Below, piece by piece: positions 1-6,043 of a stretch of 8,837 bases of DNA. Under the pieces are notes generated by a model. That model saw only the letters and a list, made by a program, of their open reading frames with translations, did no database searches and was not told the DNA's origin. Origin of the DNA: Candidatus Kapaibacterium sp. GTDB lineage: Bacteria > Bacteroidota > Ignavibacteria > Palsa-1295. The number at the start of each line of letters is the position of its first letter. Positions within the stretch are counted from its first letter, which is position 1. The DNA lies in assembly GCA_025450975.1 (NCBI GenBank), contig JANWLI010000020.1, forward strand, positions 1 through 8,837. The letters are read 5' to 3'. Made by a program: the position numbers and the translations under genes.

Positions 1-13
1 CAGTCTCTCCATA

Positions 14-174
14 TGTGCGAAAAGTTATCCACAAACCTACCTCCCTCCTTGCGGAGGGTTTTCGAGCGCCGTAAAATTGTATAGAATTACACGAAAAACG
101 CAGATTCTGCCCCTAGTTTGCGGTTTTTCACCCTGTGGATAACATGTGAATCTTCACCGGGAATAGGTGGATAA
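14..174. promoter_or_regulatory. Cluster of DnaA-box-like 9-mers (possible oriC fragment or DnaA-controlled region)
   Basis: Two exact copies of the DnaA box TTATCCACA are visible: 25-33 on the plus strand and 134-142 on the minus strand (read as TGTGGATAA). One-mismatch relatives lie at 166-174 (minus, TTATCCACC), 124-132 (plus, TTTTTCACC) and 14-22 (minus, TTTCGCACA). DnaA boxes bind the replication initiator, and clusters mark oriC or DnaA-regulated promoters. A moderately AT-rich stretch at 71-100 lies between the boxes. I saw no exact copy elsewhere in the window by eye. No dnaA, dnaN, rpmH or gidA neighbour is visible, and the window begins at the edge of the cluster, so origin identity is inferred and not shown. 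Confidence 0.45.
43..62 (+). terminator. Short GC hairpin followed by T run, possible terminator of a gene left of the window
   Basis: CCCTCC (43-48) pairs with GGAGGG (53-58) around a TTGC loop and is followed by TTTT (59-62). The stem is only 6 bp and the T run only four bases. It may be a weak intrinsic terminator for an upstream plus-strand gene outside the window, or simply a hairpin between the putative DnaA boxes. Confidence 0.3.
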
Positions 175-178
175 TTCG

Positions 179-186
179 TATGTTTG
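179..186 (+). promoter_or_regulatory. Possible Bacteroidota-type -7 box upstream of the TPR gene
   Basis: TATGTTTG matches the TAnnTTTG -7 consensus of the Bacteroidota housekeeping sigma factor. It would give a leader of roughly 80 bases before the ATG at 274. No TTTG is visible at the expected -33 position, so this rests on one eight-base match with four fixed letters beyond TA. Confidence 0.22.
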
Positions 187-273
187 TTTGCAGGGCGAAA
201 CAGGGAGCCGCCAGGATGCGTTAGCATTAGAGGCGGGTAGTGGATCGTAATTTGACCCCTAACCCCTTTGTCT

Positions 274-1770
274 ATGAACATCTTCGACGATTTTGACCAG
301 TTCAGTTACGGCAGCGAGGATCCTTCCGGTGGAAAGGAAGAGAATGAGACGCGCAAAAAGTACTTCGAAGAAGAACTTCGCCGTTACAAAGAGGACCGGT
401 CCCATACCTCTGATGGCGACAAGGAAAAGCGCCGTGCCTTCCTCAGCCCTGAAATTCTCGAAGAGCTGATCGACTATTGCGTCGAAAACGAGAAGTTTGA
501 GGAAGCTCTCCATTTTAGCATGCTCCTGAGCGACAAGGTGCCATTTAGCGCAGATGCCTGGCATCGCAGAGCCATGCTTGAATCCCATCATCTAAAGTTT
601 GAAGACGCCCTGCGCTCCTATGAAAGGGCAGTAGCGCTTGATCCTGTCGACCTCGATCTTCTGGTCAACTACGGCATTACGCTCGAAGCTATGGGGCATG
701 CGAATGAAGCCTTGGCGCTCTTCGACCGTGCGCTGGCAGTCGATCCCTCGAACGAAGATGCGCTCTTTTCTAAGGCTGCCTGCTATGAAAAGCTGGAGCA
801 GTATAACGAGGCGATCAACATCTTTAAGTATCTGGTAGACAAAGAAGAGTACGCTAAAGATGCACTCTATGAACTAGGCTATTGCTACGACAGCACCGAA
901 CGGTTTTCCGAGGCTGTCGAATGCTATGAGCTGCATCTCGACCACGATCCGTATAACTACAATGCCTGGTACAACCTTGGCATCGTGTACAATCGCATGG
1001 GGATGTTCCATAAGGCGATCAATGCCTACGATATGGCGCTGGCGATCAAAGAAGAGTTTGGCTCTGCCTGGTATAATCGCGGTAATGCACTTGCGAATAT
1101 CGGCAAGCTCAGCGATGCTATCGAGTCGTATAAAGAGTGTTTGAAGTATGACGCAGAGGAGATCCGTGCATGGCATAATCTTGCCAATGCCTACGAAGAG
1201 CTTCAGCGTTTCCGTGACGCGATCCGGTGCTTCTCGCAGGCGATAAAGTACGATCCGCGTCACTCGGAGAGTTACTTTGGCCGAGGCTCGTGCTATGATG
1301 CTCTGGGGCATCCCAGAAAGGCTTTGGAAGATTACGATCGTGCGCTCGGCATCAATAGCAAGTATCCCGAGCTTTGGTACGCCAAAGCCGACGCACTCTA
1401 TAACCTGGGCAAGCTCGAAGAGGCGCTTCTTGCGTATCGAGTCGTTCTCGAGCAGACTCCGAATGACTTTGAGGCCTGGTTCGATTATGGCGAGACGCTT
1501 GTCGACCTCAAGCGTCCCGAAGAAGCTGCGAAAGCGTTTGAATCATCGATCAGCATCGAAGAGAAATGGGCTGATTCTCATTACGGGCGTGCAAAGAGTC
1601 TGTACATGACAGGCGGCCTGCTCGAAAGCGCCGTCGAGCTTTTGATCGCATTCCGCCTCGACGATGCAAAGCGCAAGCAGTTCGAGAACGAATTTCCGAA
1701 TCTTGCTCAGGAAGACGCTTTCCGCAAGATCGAAGAGATCGTCAACGCAACAGGGCAGATAGAGAACTAA
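274..1770 (+). CDS. Tetratricopeptide repeat (TPR) protein, cytoplasmic
   Basis: 498 residues from ATG 274. A TTG two codons upstream (268) is in frame but less likely. There is no signal peptide or membrane segment, so the protein is probably cytoplasmic. After an acidic and basic charged N-terminus (about residues 1-55), the rest is roughly eleven or twelve 34-residue TPR units from about residue 57 to 460. They show the usual W/Y-L/Y-G-A-F-A-P pattern, for example the YNAWYNLGIVYNRMG and GSAWYNRGNALANIGK units near residues 229-278. TPR arrays form superhelical scaffolds for protein-protein contacts, and nothing here identifies a partner or an enzyme domain. Proteins of this length and repeat style are common in the Bacteroidota, but I do not assign a function. 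The ATG has no Shine-Dalgarno sequence. The gene stands alone, converging on the OmpA-family gene and ending at a strong shared terminator. Confidence 0.92.
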   Translation: MNIFDDFDQFSYGSEDPSGGKEENETRKKYFEEELRRYKEDRSHTSDGDKEKRRAFLSPEILEELIDYCVENEKFEEALHFSMLLSDKVPFSADAWHRRAMLESHHLKFEDALRSYERAVALDPVDLDLLVNYGITLEAMGHANEALALFDRALAVDPSNEDALFSKAACYEKLEQYNEAINIFKYLVDKEEYAKDALYELGYCYDSTERFSEAVECYELHLDHDPYNYNAWYNLGIVYNRMGMFHKAINAYDMALAIKEEFGSAWYNRGNALANIGKLSDAIESYKECLKYDAEEIRAWHNLANAYEELQRFRDAIRCFSQAIKYDPRHSESYFGRGSCYDALGHPRKALEDYDRALGINSKYPELWYAKADALYNLGKLEEALLAYRVVLEQTPNDFEAWFDYGETLVDLKRPEEAAKAFESSISIEEKWADSHYGRAKSLYMTGGLLESAVELLIAFRLDDAKRKQFENEFPNLAQEDAFRKIEEIVNATGQIEN

Positions 1771-1789
1771 GTATTAATTTGGTATTAAT

Positions 1790-1822
1790 AAAAAAAGGCA
1801 GACGTTCGGTCTGCCTTTTTTA
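1790..1822. terminator. Bidirectional intrinsic terminator between convergent genes
   Basis: GGCAGAC (1797-1803) pairs perfectly with GTCTGCC (1809-1815) around a GTTCG loop. The stem is flanked by an A tract (1790-1796) and a T tract (1816-1821). Read on either strand this is a GC stem followed by a U run, so it can end both the plus-strand TPR transcript (stop at 1770) and the minus-strand OmpA-family transcript (stop at 1842). Confidence 0.92.
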
Positions 1823-1841
1823 TTGTCATCAATAAAGAAGA

Positions 1842-3341
1842 CTACATATTCTTGACGATAAATTCGACGCGGCGGTTTGCTGCACGTCCATCTTCGCTTT
1901 CGTTGGAGTCGATCGGCTGCCCTTCGCCATAGCCAATAGCATTCAGACGGGAGGCATCGATGCCATTGAGCGTAAGGTATGTCCGAACAGCGTTTGCCCG
2001 CTGTTGTGATAGGTCTTTGTTGTACTGGTCAGAACCGACATTATCCGTGTGACCTGCGATCTCCACTTCCATGCGAGGGTACTGATCCATCATCTTTAAC
2101 GCACGTCTAAGCTCGGGGTTTGATTCTGCGGTAAGATCTGCTTTATTGAAATCGAAGAATACGAGTAAGCGAATCTTGGCAGGTGGTTTTTCCAGATAGA
2201 TATCGGGATTTCCTTTTACGATCTTACCATCCTTATTCACCTCAAAATACGTAGAGTTGAACATGTATTCATCTTTCGAAGCAGTAACGGAATAGCGGCC
2301 GGGGTAGAGGACGATCCCATAGGCACCATTTTCATCGGTACTCTGCTCATCAACTTCTTCGTTCGTGCTCAGATCGATGATCGTGACATCGGCATCGTCA
2401 AGCGGTGCTTTCGTCTTACGATCGAATACGCGGCCTGCGAGTACAGTCTCCGGCTGGCCTTCCTGGATGGTTCTTCTGCTACCACCCCAAGGGAATTTAA
2501 TGCCGACGGTTAGCGAAAGGTACCACATACTGGGAGCTGATGGCGTAGGCATGCCATTGGCAGTAGCATACGATTCCATCGCATTCGTTGTTCGTTCGTT
2601 GAGCCATTCTGAAAGTGGCAGATATGCGGCAAGTTCCGGAGTCAGGACTGCTCCGCTCGAGCCGATGGGAATGAAGGTCCCAAGCCCAACCTTGGGGCCG
2701 AAGGCAAACGATTCAAAGAAATCGGTCATCTCTGCATCGTCGAGAGCTGTCATACGGGTTTCACCCGTAGGTATGCCAAAATCACCGATGTAGCTACAGT
2801 CATTTGTAGAACTGACAATTTCCTGGCTCAGCGATACCGAATTAGAAAGCATATTAGAAAGTCCGAGACCAATGATTCCATAGAGCCCGTTCGGATCGAA
2901 CTGAGCGCGAAGCAATAAGTCGGCAGCAAAGAAGTTGTACGAAGCATCGAAGAAATTGGCGATAACTGCATCTCCCTGTTGGCCGGTGACGACATCAGGA
3001 CAGATGATGTCTTGACGATCATCGTATGCAGTCGAATGATGCCGGAACATAAGCTTGCCCATAAACGCGAAGTTGTGGGCAATATTGAGATCGAGTGTTC
3101 CGCCAAACTGAAATCCGATTCCCGATCCAACACCAGCGAGGGGGATGTGTGTTAGAGCATTCGGATCGGAAAAAAACGGATTATTGAAGGAGATAAAGAA
3201 ATTATCGGCTCCCATGTAACTCGTGTGATTAACTCCCGCCTCCAATCCCCAATAATTCTTATCGCCCAGAGACCGGCGTTGGGCAAAAAGCTGAGTTAAT
3301 GATACTAAGATGACAAAACCGACAAGTATGGTCTTCCGCAT
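1842..3341 (-). CDS. OmpA-family outer-membrane protein: beta-barrel-like N-terminus, CarboxypepD_reg-like insert, OmpA peptidoglycan-binding domain
   Basis: 499 residues with ATG start. Residues 1-20 form a Sec signal peptide with probable cleavage LFA|QRR. Residues about 25-285 are rich in Gly, aromatic and alternating residues and end in a strand-like WYLSLTVGIKFPW (273-285), consistent with an outer-membrane beta-barrel of the PorT/OmpA-like type. Residues about 299-383 resemble a carboxypeptidase-regulatory-like beta-sandwich (LAGRVFDRKTKAPLDDADV, then DENGAYGIVLYPGRYSVTAS). Residues about 388-499 are an OmpA C-terminal domain: VFFDFNKADL, the AGHTDNVGS loop with D433, and NKDLSQQRANAV with R448, the Asp/Arg pair that binds diaminopimelate in peptidoglycan. 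The protein should anchor the outer membrane to the cell wall. It is monocistronic: it has a candidate promoter at 3373-3380 and a shared terminator downstream. Its exact physiological role and any transport activity cannot be read from the sequence. Confidence 0.93.
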   Translation of the reverse strand: MRKTILVGFVILVSLTQLFAQRRSLGDKNYWGLEAGVNHTSYMGADNFFISFNNPFFSDPNALTHIPLAGVGSGIGFQFGGTLDLNIAHNFAFMGKLMFRHHSTAYDDRQDIICPDVVTGQQGDAVIANFFDASYNFFAADLLLRAQFDPNGLYGIIGLGLSNMLSNSVSLSQEIVSSTNDCSYIGDFGIPTGETRMTALDDAEMTDFFESFAFGPKVGLGTFIPIGSSGAVLTPELAAYLPLSEWLNERTTNAMESYATANGMPTPSAPSMWYLSLTVGIKFPWGGSRRTIQEGQPETVLAGRVFDRKTKAPLDDADVTIIDLSTNEEVDEQSTDENGAYGIVLYPGRYSVTASKDEYMFNSTYFEVNKDGKIVKGNPDIYLEKPPAKIRLLVFFDFNKADLTAESNPELRRALKMMDQYPRMEVEIAGHTDNVGSDQYNKDLSQQRANAVRTYLTLNGIDASRLNAIGYGEGQPIDSNESEDGRAANRRVEFIVKNM

Positions 3342-3372
3342 AATAAAATAGTGGTGAATAAACGTGGTAAGA

Positions 3373-3402
3373 CAAAAATACGTAATTCTTCGTGGGGCTA
3401 AA
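3373..3402 (-). promoter_or_regulatory. Candidate Bacteroidota-type promoter for the OmpA-family gene
   Basis: On the minus strand, TATTTTTG (3380 down to 3373) matches the TAnnTTTG -7 consensus exactly. A partial -33 element, TTTAG, lies at 3402-3398, about 17-18 bases upstream. The predicted start of transcription would leave a leader of roughly 25-30 bases before the ATG at 3341. The -33 element is imperfect. Confidence 0.38.
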
Positions 3403-3448
3403 GGAAGGAACCTCGCAGGGGATTCGTTTGTACTACTGCGGTCTTGCT

Positions 3449-3520
3449 GGCGCGTTCGTCTAGCGGCTAGGACACTGCCCTCTCAAGGCGGCGACACGGG
3501 TTCGATTCCCGTACGCGCTA
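3449..3520 (+). tRNA. tRNA-Glu (anticodon CUC)
   Basis: A complete 72-base cloverleaf can be folded. The acceptor GGCGCGT (3449-3455) pairs with ACGCGCT (3513-3519), with one terminal G-U. The D stem is GTCT/GGAC-like (3458-3473). The anticodon stem is CTGCC/GGCGG (3475-3479 and 3487-3491, one G-U), and the loop holds CTC at 3482-3484. A four-base variable region is followed by the T stem ACGGG/CCCGT with loop TTCGATT (3496-3512), then discriminator A at 3520. Anticodon CUC reads GAG, glutamate, and the body closely follows the TTCGTCTAGC...TAGGAC pattern of bacterial tRNA-Glu. CCA is not encoded (CTG follows) and must be added enzymatically. The gene stands alone on the plus strand between two minus-strand genes. 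Confidence 0.95.
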
Positions 3521-3528
3521 CTGAATTG

Positions 3529-3556
3529 AAAGCCACTTCGAAAGAGGTGGCTTTTT
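3529..3556 (+). terminator. Intrinsic terminator of the tRNA-Glu gene
   Basis: AAAGCCACTTC (3529-3539) pairs with GAGGTGGCTTT (3544-3554), including one G-U pair. The loop is a GAAA tetraloop (3540-3543), a stable GNRA type, and the stem runs into T's to 3556. It starts nine bases after the tRNA discriminator. Read on the minus strand it follows the ispE stop at 3571 and may also weakly terminate that transcript, although the U run there is short. Confidence 0.88.
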
Positions 3557-3570
3557 GATTTTACGGTCGC

Positions 3571-4422
3571 TTAGTGAGCAAGCGCTACAAACCCGTCAGG
3601 GTAGATCTTTTTGAAGGCTGTCTGTGCCGTTTCAGCCTCGTTCATATCGGCAAATAGTCCATAAGAAGCACTTCCACTGCCGCTCATAAGTGTAAAAAGT
3701 GCATTATGTTGGAGGAATTGGTCCCTGATTGAAATGAGTTCAGGATACCGTTGAAATACCAGTGGTTCAAAGTCATTGACGATCTTCTCTTGCCATAAAC
3801 TAAGAGCGGACTGCTGTAAAATAGACGCGAGATCGGTTGCCGTTTTCTTACCAGAAATTTTCAAGCCTGCATAGGATTCAGTTGTACTCGTGAATAGCTG
3901 CTTTGGCTTTACGATCAGGCATTGGTAAGGGAGCGTGAGGTCCAATGGTTCAAGGACATTGCCAATTCCTGAAGCGGTGGCCGCGTGTGAGTTGATCAGA
4001 AAGAATGGCACATCTGCTCCGAGTTTAGCACCGATCTCGAGTTGTTCGGCAGGTGATAACGAGCGAACCAGTTCAGAGTAGATCTTAATGGCCGTCGCTG
4101 CATTTCCAGAGCCTCCGCCCAGTCCGGCGCCAGAGGGGATGTTCTTTTCAAGTTGAATTGAGAGCGCCGGCATCTTATCGTTATGGTACTCGGCGCACAA
4201 GGCGATCGCCCGAACGACGAGATTGCGCTCATCGGTAGGCAGATCATGATCAGAGGAGTTAAACTCAAAAGACGCGGAATCAGAAGCAACTATGGTATCA
4301 TGCGGTTCGTCGAAGCGGTAGAAAATTGTATTTATATCATGATAGCCGTCGGAGCGTTTGGAAAGAATTTCCAGGCCGAGGTTGATCTTAAAAGGTGAGT
4401 GGTAAGTTTTTGTGCCGGTCAC
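3571..4422 (-). CDS. ispE: 4-diphosphocytidyl-2-C-methyl-D-erythritol kinase (MEP pathway)
   Basis: 283 residues, the usual IspE length, in the GHMP kinase family. IspE phosphorylates CDP-methylerythritol at the 2-OH using ATP in the cytoplasm, a step of the non-mevalonate route to isopentenyl diphosphate. All three GHMP signatures are present. KINLGLEILSKRSDGYHD (12-29) carries the catalytic Lys12. The glycine-rich ATP loop IPSGAGLGGGSGNAA (95-109) follows. MSGSGSASYGLF (246-257) is the third motif. GADVPFF (135-141) supplies the catalytic Asp137, and NDFEP (216-220) is also typical. The ATP loop reads SGN where many IspE proteins have SSD, a variation that does not touch the catalytic residues. 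The start is GTG, overlapping the upstream gene's TGA as GTGA, which indicates translational coupling to the thioredoxin lipoprotein gene. No Shine-Dalgarno sequence is visible. Confidence 0.96.
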   Translation of the reverse strand: MTGTKTYHSPFKINLGLEILSKRSDGYHDINTIFYRFDEPHDTIVASDSASFEFNSSDHDLPTDERNLVVRAIALCAEYHNDKMPALSIQLEKNIPSGAGLGGGSGNAATAIKIYSELVRSLSPAEQLEIGAKLGADVPFFLINSHAATASGIGNVLEPLDLTLPYQCLIVKPKQLFTSTTESYAGLKISGKKTATDLASILQQSALSLWQEKIVNDFEPLVFQRYPELISIRDQFLQHNALFTLMSGSGSASYGLFADMNEAETAQTAFKKIYPDGFVALAH

Positions 4423-5006
4423 AGTAGTGATTCGATTGCGTCGATCAAGTCTTCTCTCTTGACTTTTGCCGGGAATATGTATTGAATATACCCTTGGCGA
4501 TCGATGACGAAGGTCATTGGTATCGTGCCGGTCCCGCCATAATTAATATATGCGGTCGCCGATGAGTCGACAACAAGTTGATAGTGAAGATCGTACAGAT
4601 AGCCGAAATCGATGACGGATTTGAATGGCTCCTTGGCGCGGTCGATAGAAATACCGATCATGTGCACTCCTTGAGGCGCATACTCTTCAGAAATTTCTTT
4701 GAGATAGGGGAGTTCATCCAGACAGGGAATACACCAGGTTGCCCACATATTCAGGACAATGACATCGCCTTGCAGTTCGAGCAACGAGCGATCACTGCCA
4801 GACGAGTCTTTCCAGATGATATCGGTTGCCAGGGTCTTCGAACCAACAGTAACCGTCTTACCTCCATGGCCGAGGAGCCGGGAGACGTTATCTTTATACT
4901 CAAGGTTGTCGTAGAGTCTTGGCAACGGCGTATCATCCTGCGTTGGCAGGCAGCCGGTAACAACTAAGCATAAAAGGACGAACGTGGCCGGGCGGTACAA
5001 ATACAT
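4419..5006 (-). CDS. Thioredoxin-fold lipoprotein, TlpA/ResA-like thiol-disulfide protein
   Basis: 195 residues from the ATG at 5006. A longer frame reaching 5096 would add about 30 residues ahead of an obvious lipoprotein signal, so the shorter start is chosen. Residues 1-19 form a hydrophobic signal ending in lipobox VTGC, with Cys19 the lipidation site, so the protein should be membrane-anchored and face the periplasm. The thioredoxin domain (about 60-195) has strand VIVLNMWATW followed by the active site CIPC (92-95), then LDELPYLKEI. The expected cis-proline lies in TIPMTFVID (Pro163), followed by RQGYIQY. TlpA/ResA-type proteins reduce disulfides of secreted or cytochrome c substrates, but no such partner gene is nearby. 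The family is firm; the substrate is not known. It is the first gene of a two-gene unit with ispE. Confidence 0.9.
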   Translation of the reverse strand: MYLYRPATFVLLCLVVTGCLPTQDDTPLPRLYDNLEYKDNVSRLLGHGGKTVTVGSKTLATDIIWKDSSGSDRSLLELQGDVIVLNMWATWCIPCLDELPYLKEISEEYAPQGVHMIGISIDRAKEPFKSVIDFGYLYDLHYQLVVDSSATAYINYGGTGTIPMTFVIDRQGYIQYIFPAKVKREDLIDAIESLL

Positions 5007-5113
5007 CTTTATATATAACTCAGGAGTCAAATAAATGTTTCTTCCGGTCTGTTGACCTAAGACAAAAGATGCCCGTACGGTGTTACATCTCATCATTTCT
5101 CTAAGACGCTCAT
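5007..5113. promoter_or_regulatory. Divergent intergenic region between the thioredoxin lipoprotein and GalE-like genes
   Basis: About 107 bases separate the two divergent starts and should hold both promoters. The minus strand has an AT-rich stretch just before the ATG (5007-5017) and a near match to TAnnTTTG at about 5031-5038 (TTTATTTG, one mismatch). On the plus strand TTGACC (5052-5057) could be a -35 element, but no good -10 follows. Promoter positions are therefore not resolved. Confidence 0.35.
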
Positions 5114-6043
5114 TTGAATATACTTGTCACCGGAGGAGCAGGGTTTATCGGATCGCATATCGTTGACGGCCTCATCGGAGCCGGACATAGGGTGATCGTT
5201 CTGGATAACCTATCAAGCGGAAATCCTCGTAATATCTCGCAGCAAGCTACCTTTGTCGAAGGCGACATCTGCAGTGCAGATACGGTCGCTGCGATCTTTC
5301 GCGATCATGCGATCGACGTCGTTAACCATCACGCTGCGCAGATCGATGTCCGCAAAAGCGTCACAGCGCCGGTTCATGACGCGGAGATCAATATTCTCGG
5401 AAGCCTGAACCTCCTTGAAGCGGCAAGACAGCATGGTGTGAAACGGTTTGTCTTTGCCTCAACCGGAGGCGCGATCTACGGCGAACAACAATATTTCCCG
5501 GCCGACGAGAAGCATCCGCAACAACCCATTTCTCCGTATGGCATAACCAAACGGTCTGTTGAACTCTATCTTGAGTATTATCGGGCAGTGCATGGACTAG
5601 CATATACGATTTTTCGGTATACAAATGTCTACGGTCCACGGCAAGATCCTAAAGGCGATGCCGGAGTAGTTGCGATCTTTGCCAATGCAATGCTTGACGG
5701 AGCGCCGACGACGATCTTTGGCACAGGGTCACAAACGCGTGATTATGTGTATGTCGGCGATATCGTACGTGCCCACCTTCTCCTTCTGGATCGTGCGGTT
5801 GGTTCAGAAGTGTACAATGTCGCAACAGGGATGGAGACAAGCGTCAATGATCTTCATATTGTCCTGTCCTCACTGATCACTGGTGGAAAGGCTGCGCCTG
5901 TCTATGCCGAGGCGCGCAAAGGAGAACTCGATCGGAGTTCATGCACAAGTGCGAAGATCGAGGCAGCCTTTGGATGGCAGCCAAGTGTAGAGCTTCGTGA
6001 TGGATTAGCAAAGACCGCCGCTTACTTTAAAGAACATAGATGA
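5114..6043 (+). CDS. NAD-dependent nucleotide-sugar epimerase, UDP-glucose 4-epimerase-like (extended SDR)
   Basis: 309 residues. Extended short-chain dehydrogenases of this subgroup bind NAD and interconvert UDP-glucose and UDP-galactose, or related UDP sugars, in the cytoplasm, feeding surface polysaccharide or Leloir pathways. The Rossmann motif TGGAGFIGS (6-14) is at the N-terminus, with Asp31 at the end of the second strand. Catalytic residues are Ser116 (FASTGG) and the YxxxK pair Tyr142/Lys146 (SPYGITK). RYTNVYGPRQDP (168-179) and RDYVYVGDIV (209-218) are typical GalE-subgroup segments. Length and motifs resemble, from memory, the short GalE of Thermotoga. The TTG start is forced: an in-frame TAA lies at 5102-5104 and no ATG follows it before the Rossmann motif. 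The stop overlaps the next gene's start as ATGA. Exact substrate (glucose versus N-acetyl or uronic forms) is not determined. Confidence 0.88.
   Translation: MNILVTGGAGFIGSHIVDGLIGAGHRVIVLDNLSSGNPRNISQQATFVEGDICSADTVAAIFRDHAIDVVNHHAAQIDVRKSVTAPVHDAEINILGSLNLLEAARQHGVKRFVFASTGGAIYGEQQYFPADEKHPQQPISPYGITKRSVELYLEYYRAVHGLAYTIFRYTNVYGPRQDPKGDAGVVAIFANAMLDGAPTTIFGTGSQTRDYVYVGDIVRAHLLLLDRAVGSEVYNVATGMETSVNDLHIVLSSLITGGKAAPVYAEARKGELDRSSCTSAKIEAAFGWQPSVELRDGLAKTAAYFKEHR

Noticed and set aside
268..273. TTG start for the TPR gene two codons upstream
   Set aside because: An in-frame ATG at 274 is the simpler start, and neither has a Shine-Dalgarno sequence to decide it.
87..281. Minus-strand frame of 64 residues in the non-coding leader
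   Set aside because: It shows no recognisable motif, lies over the DnaA-box region and overlaps the TPR gene start. It is probably a chance open frame.
874..1311. Minus-strand frame of 145 residues inside the TPR gene
   Set aside because: Antisense shadow of a clear TPR array, with no independent domain.
2365..2793. Plus-strand frame of 142 residues inside the OmpA-family gene
   Set aside because: Antisense shadow of a well-supported protein, low-complexity and without motifs.
3364..3558. Plus-strand frame of 64 residues between the OmpA-family gene and ispE
   Set aside because: It reads through the tRNA-Glu gene and its terminator stem, which fully explain the stretch.
4578..4967. Plus-strand frame of 129 residues inside the thioredoxin lipoprotein gene
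   Set aside because: Antisense to a gene with CxxC active site, cis-proline and lipobox; no motif of its own.
5052..5082. TTGACC as a sigma70-type -35 for the epimerase gene
   Set aside because: No matching -10 box lies at 16-18 bases, and the group normally uses different promoter motifs.
5007..5096. N-terminal extension of the thioredoxin lipoprotein to ATG 5096
   Set aside because: It would bury the lipoprotein signal 30 residues in. Starting at 5006 puts the signal at the N-terminus, as required.
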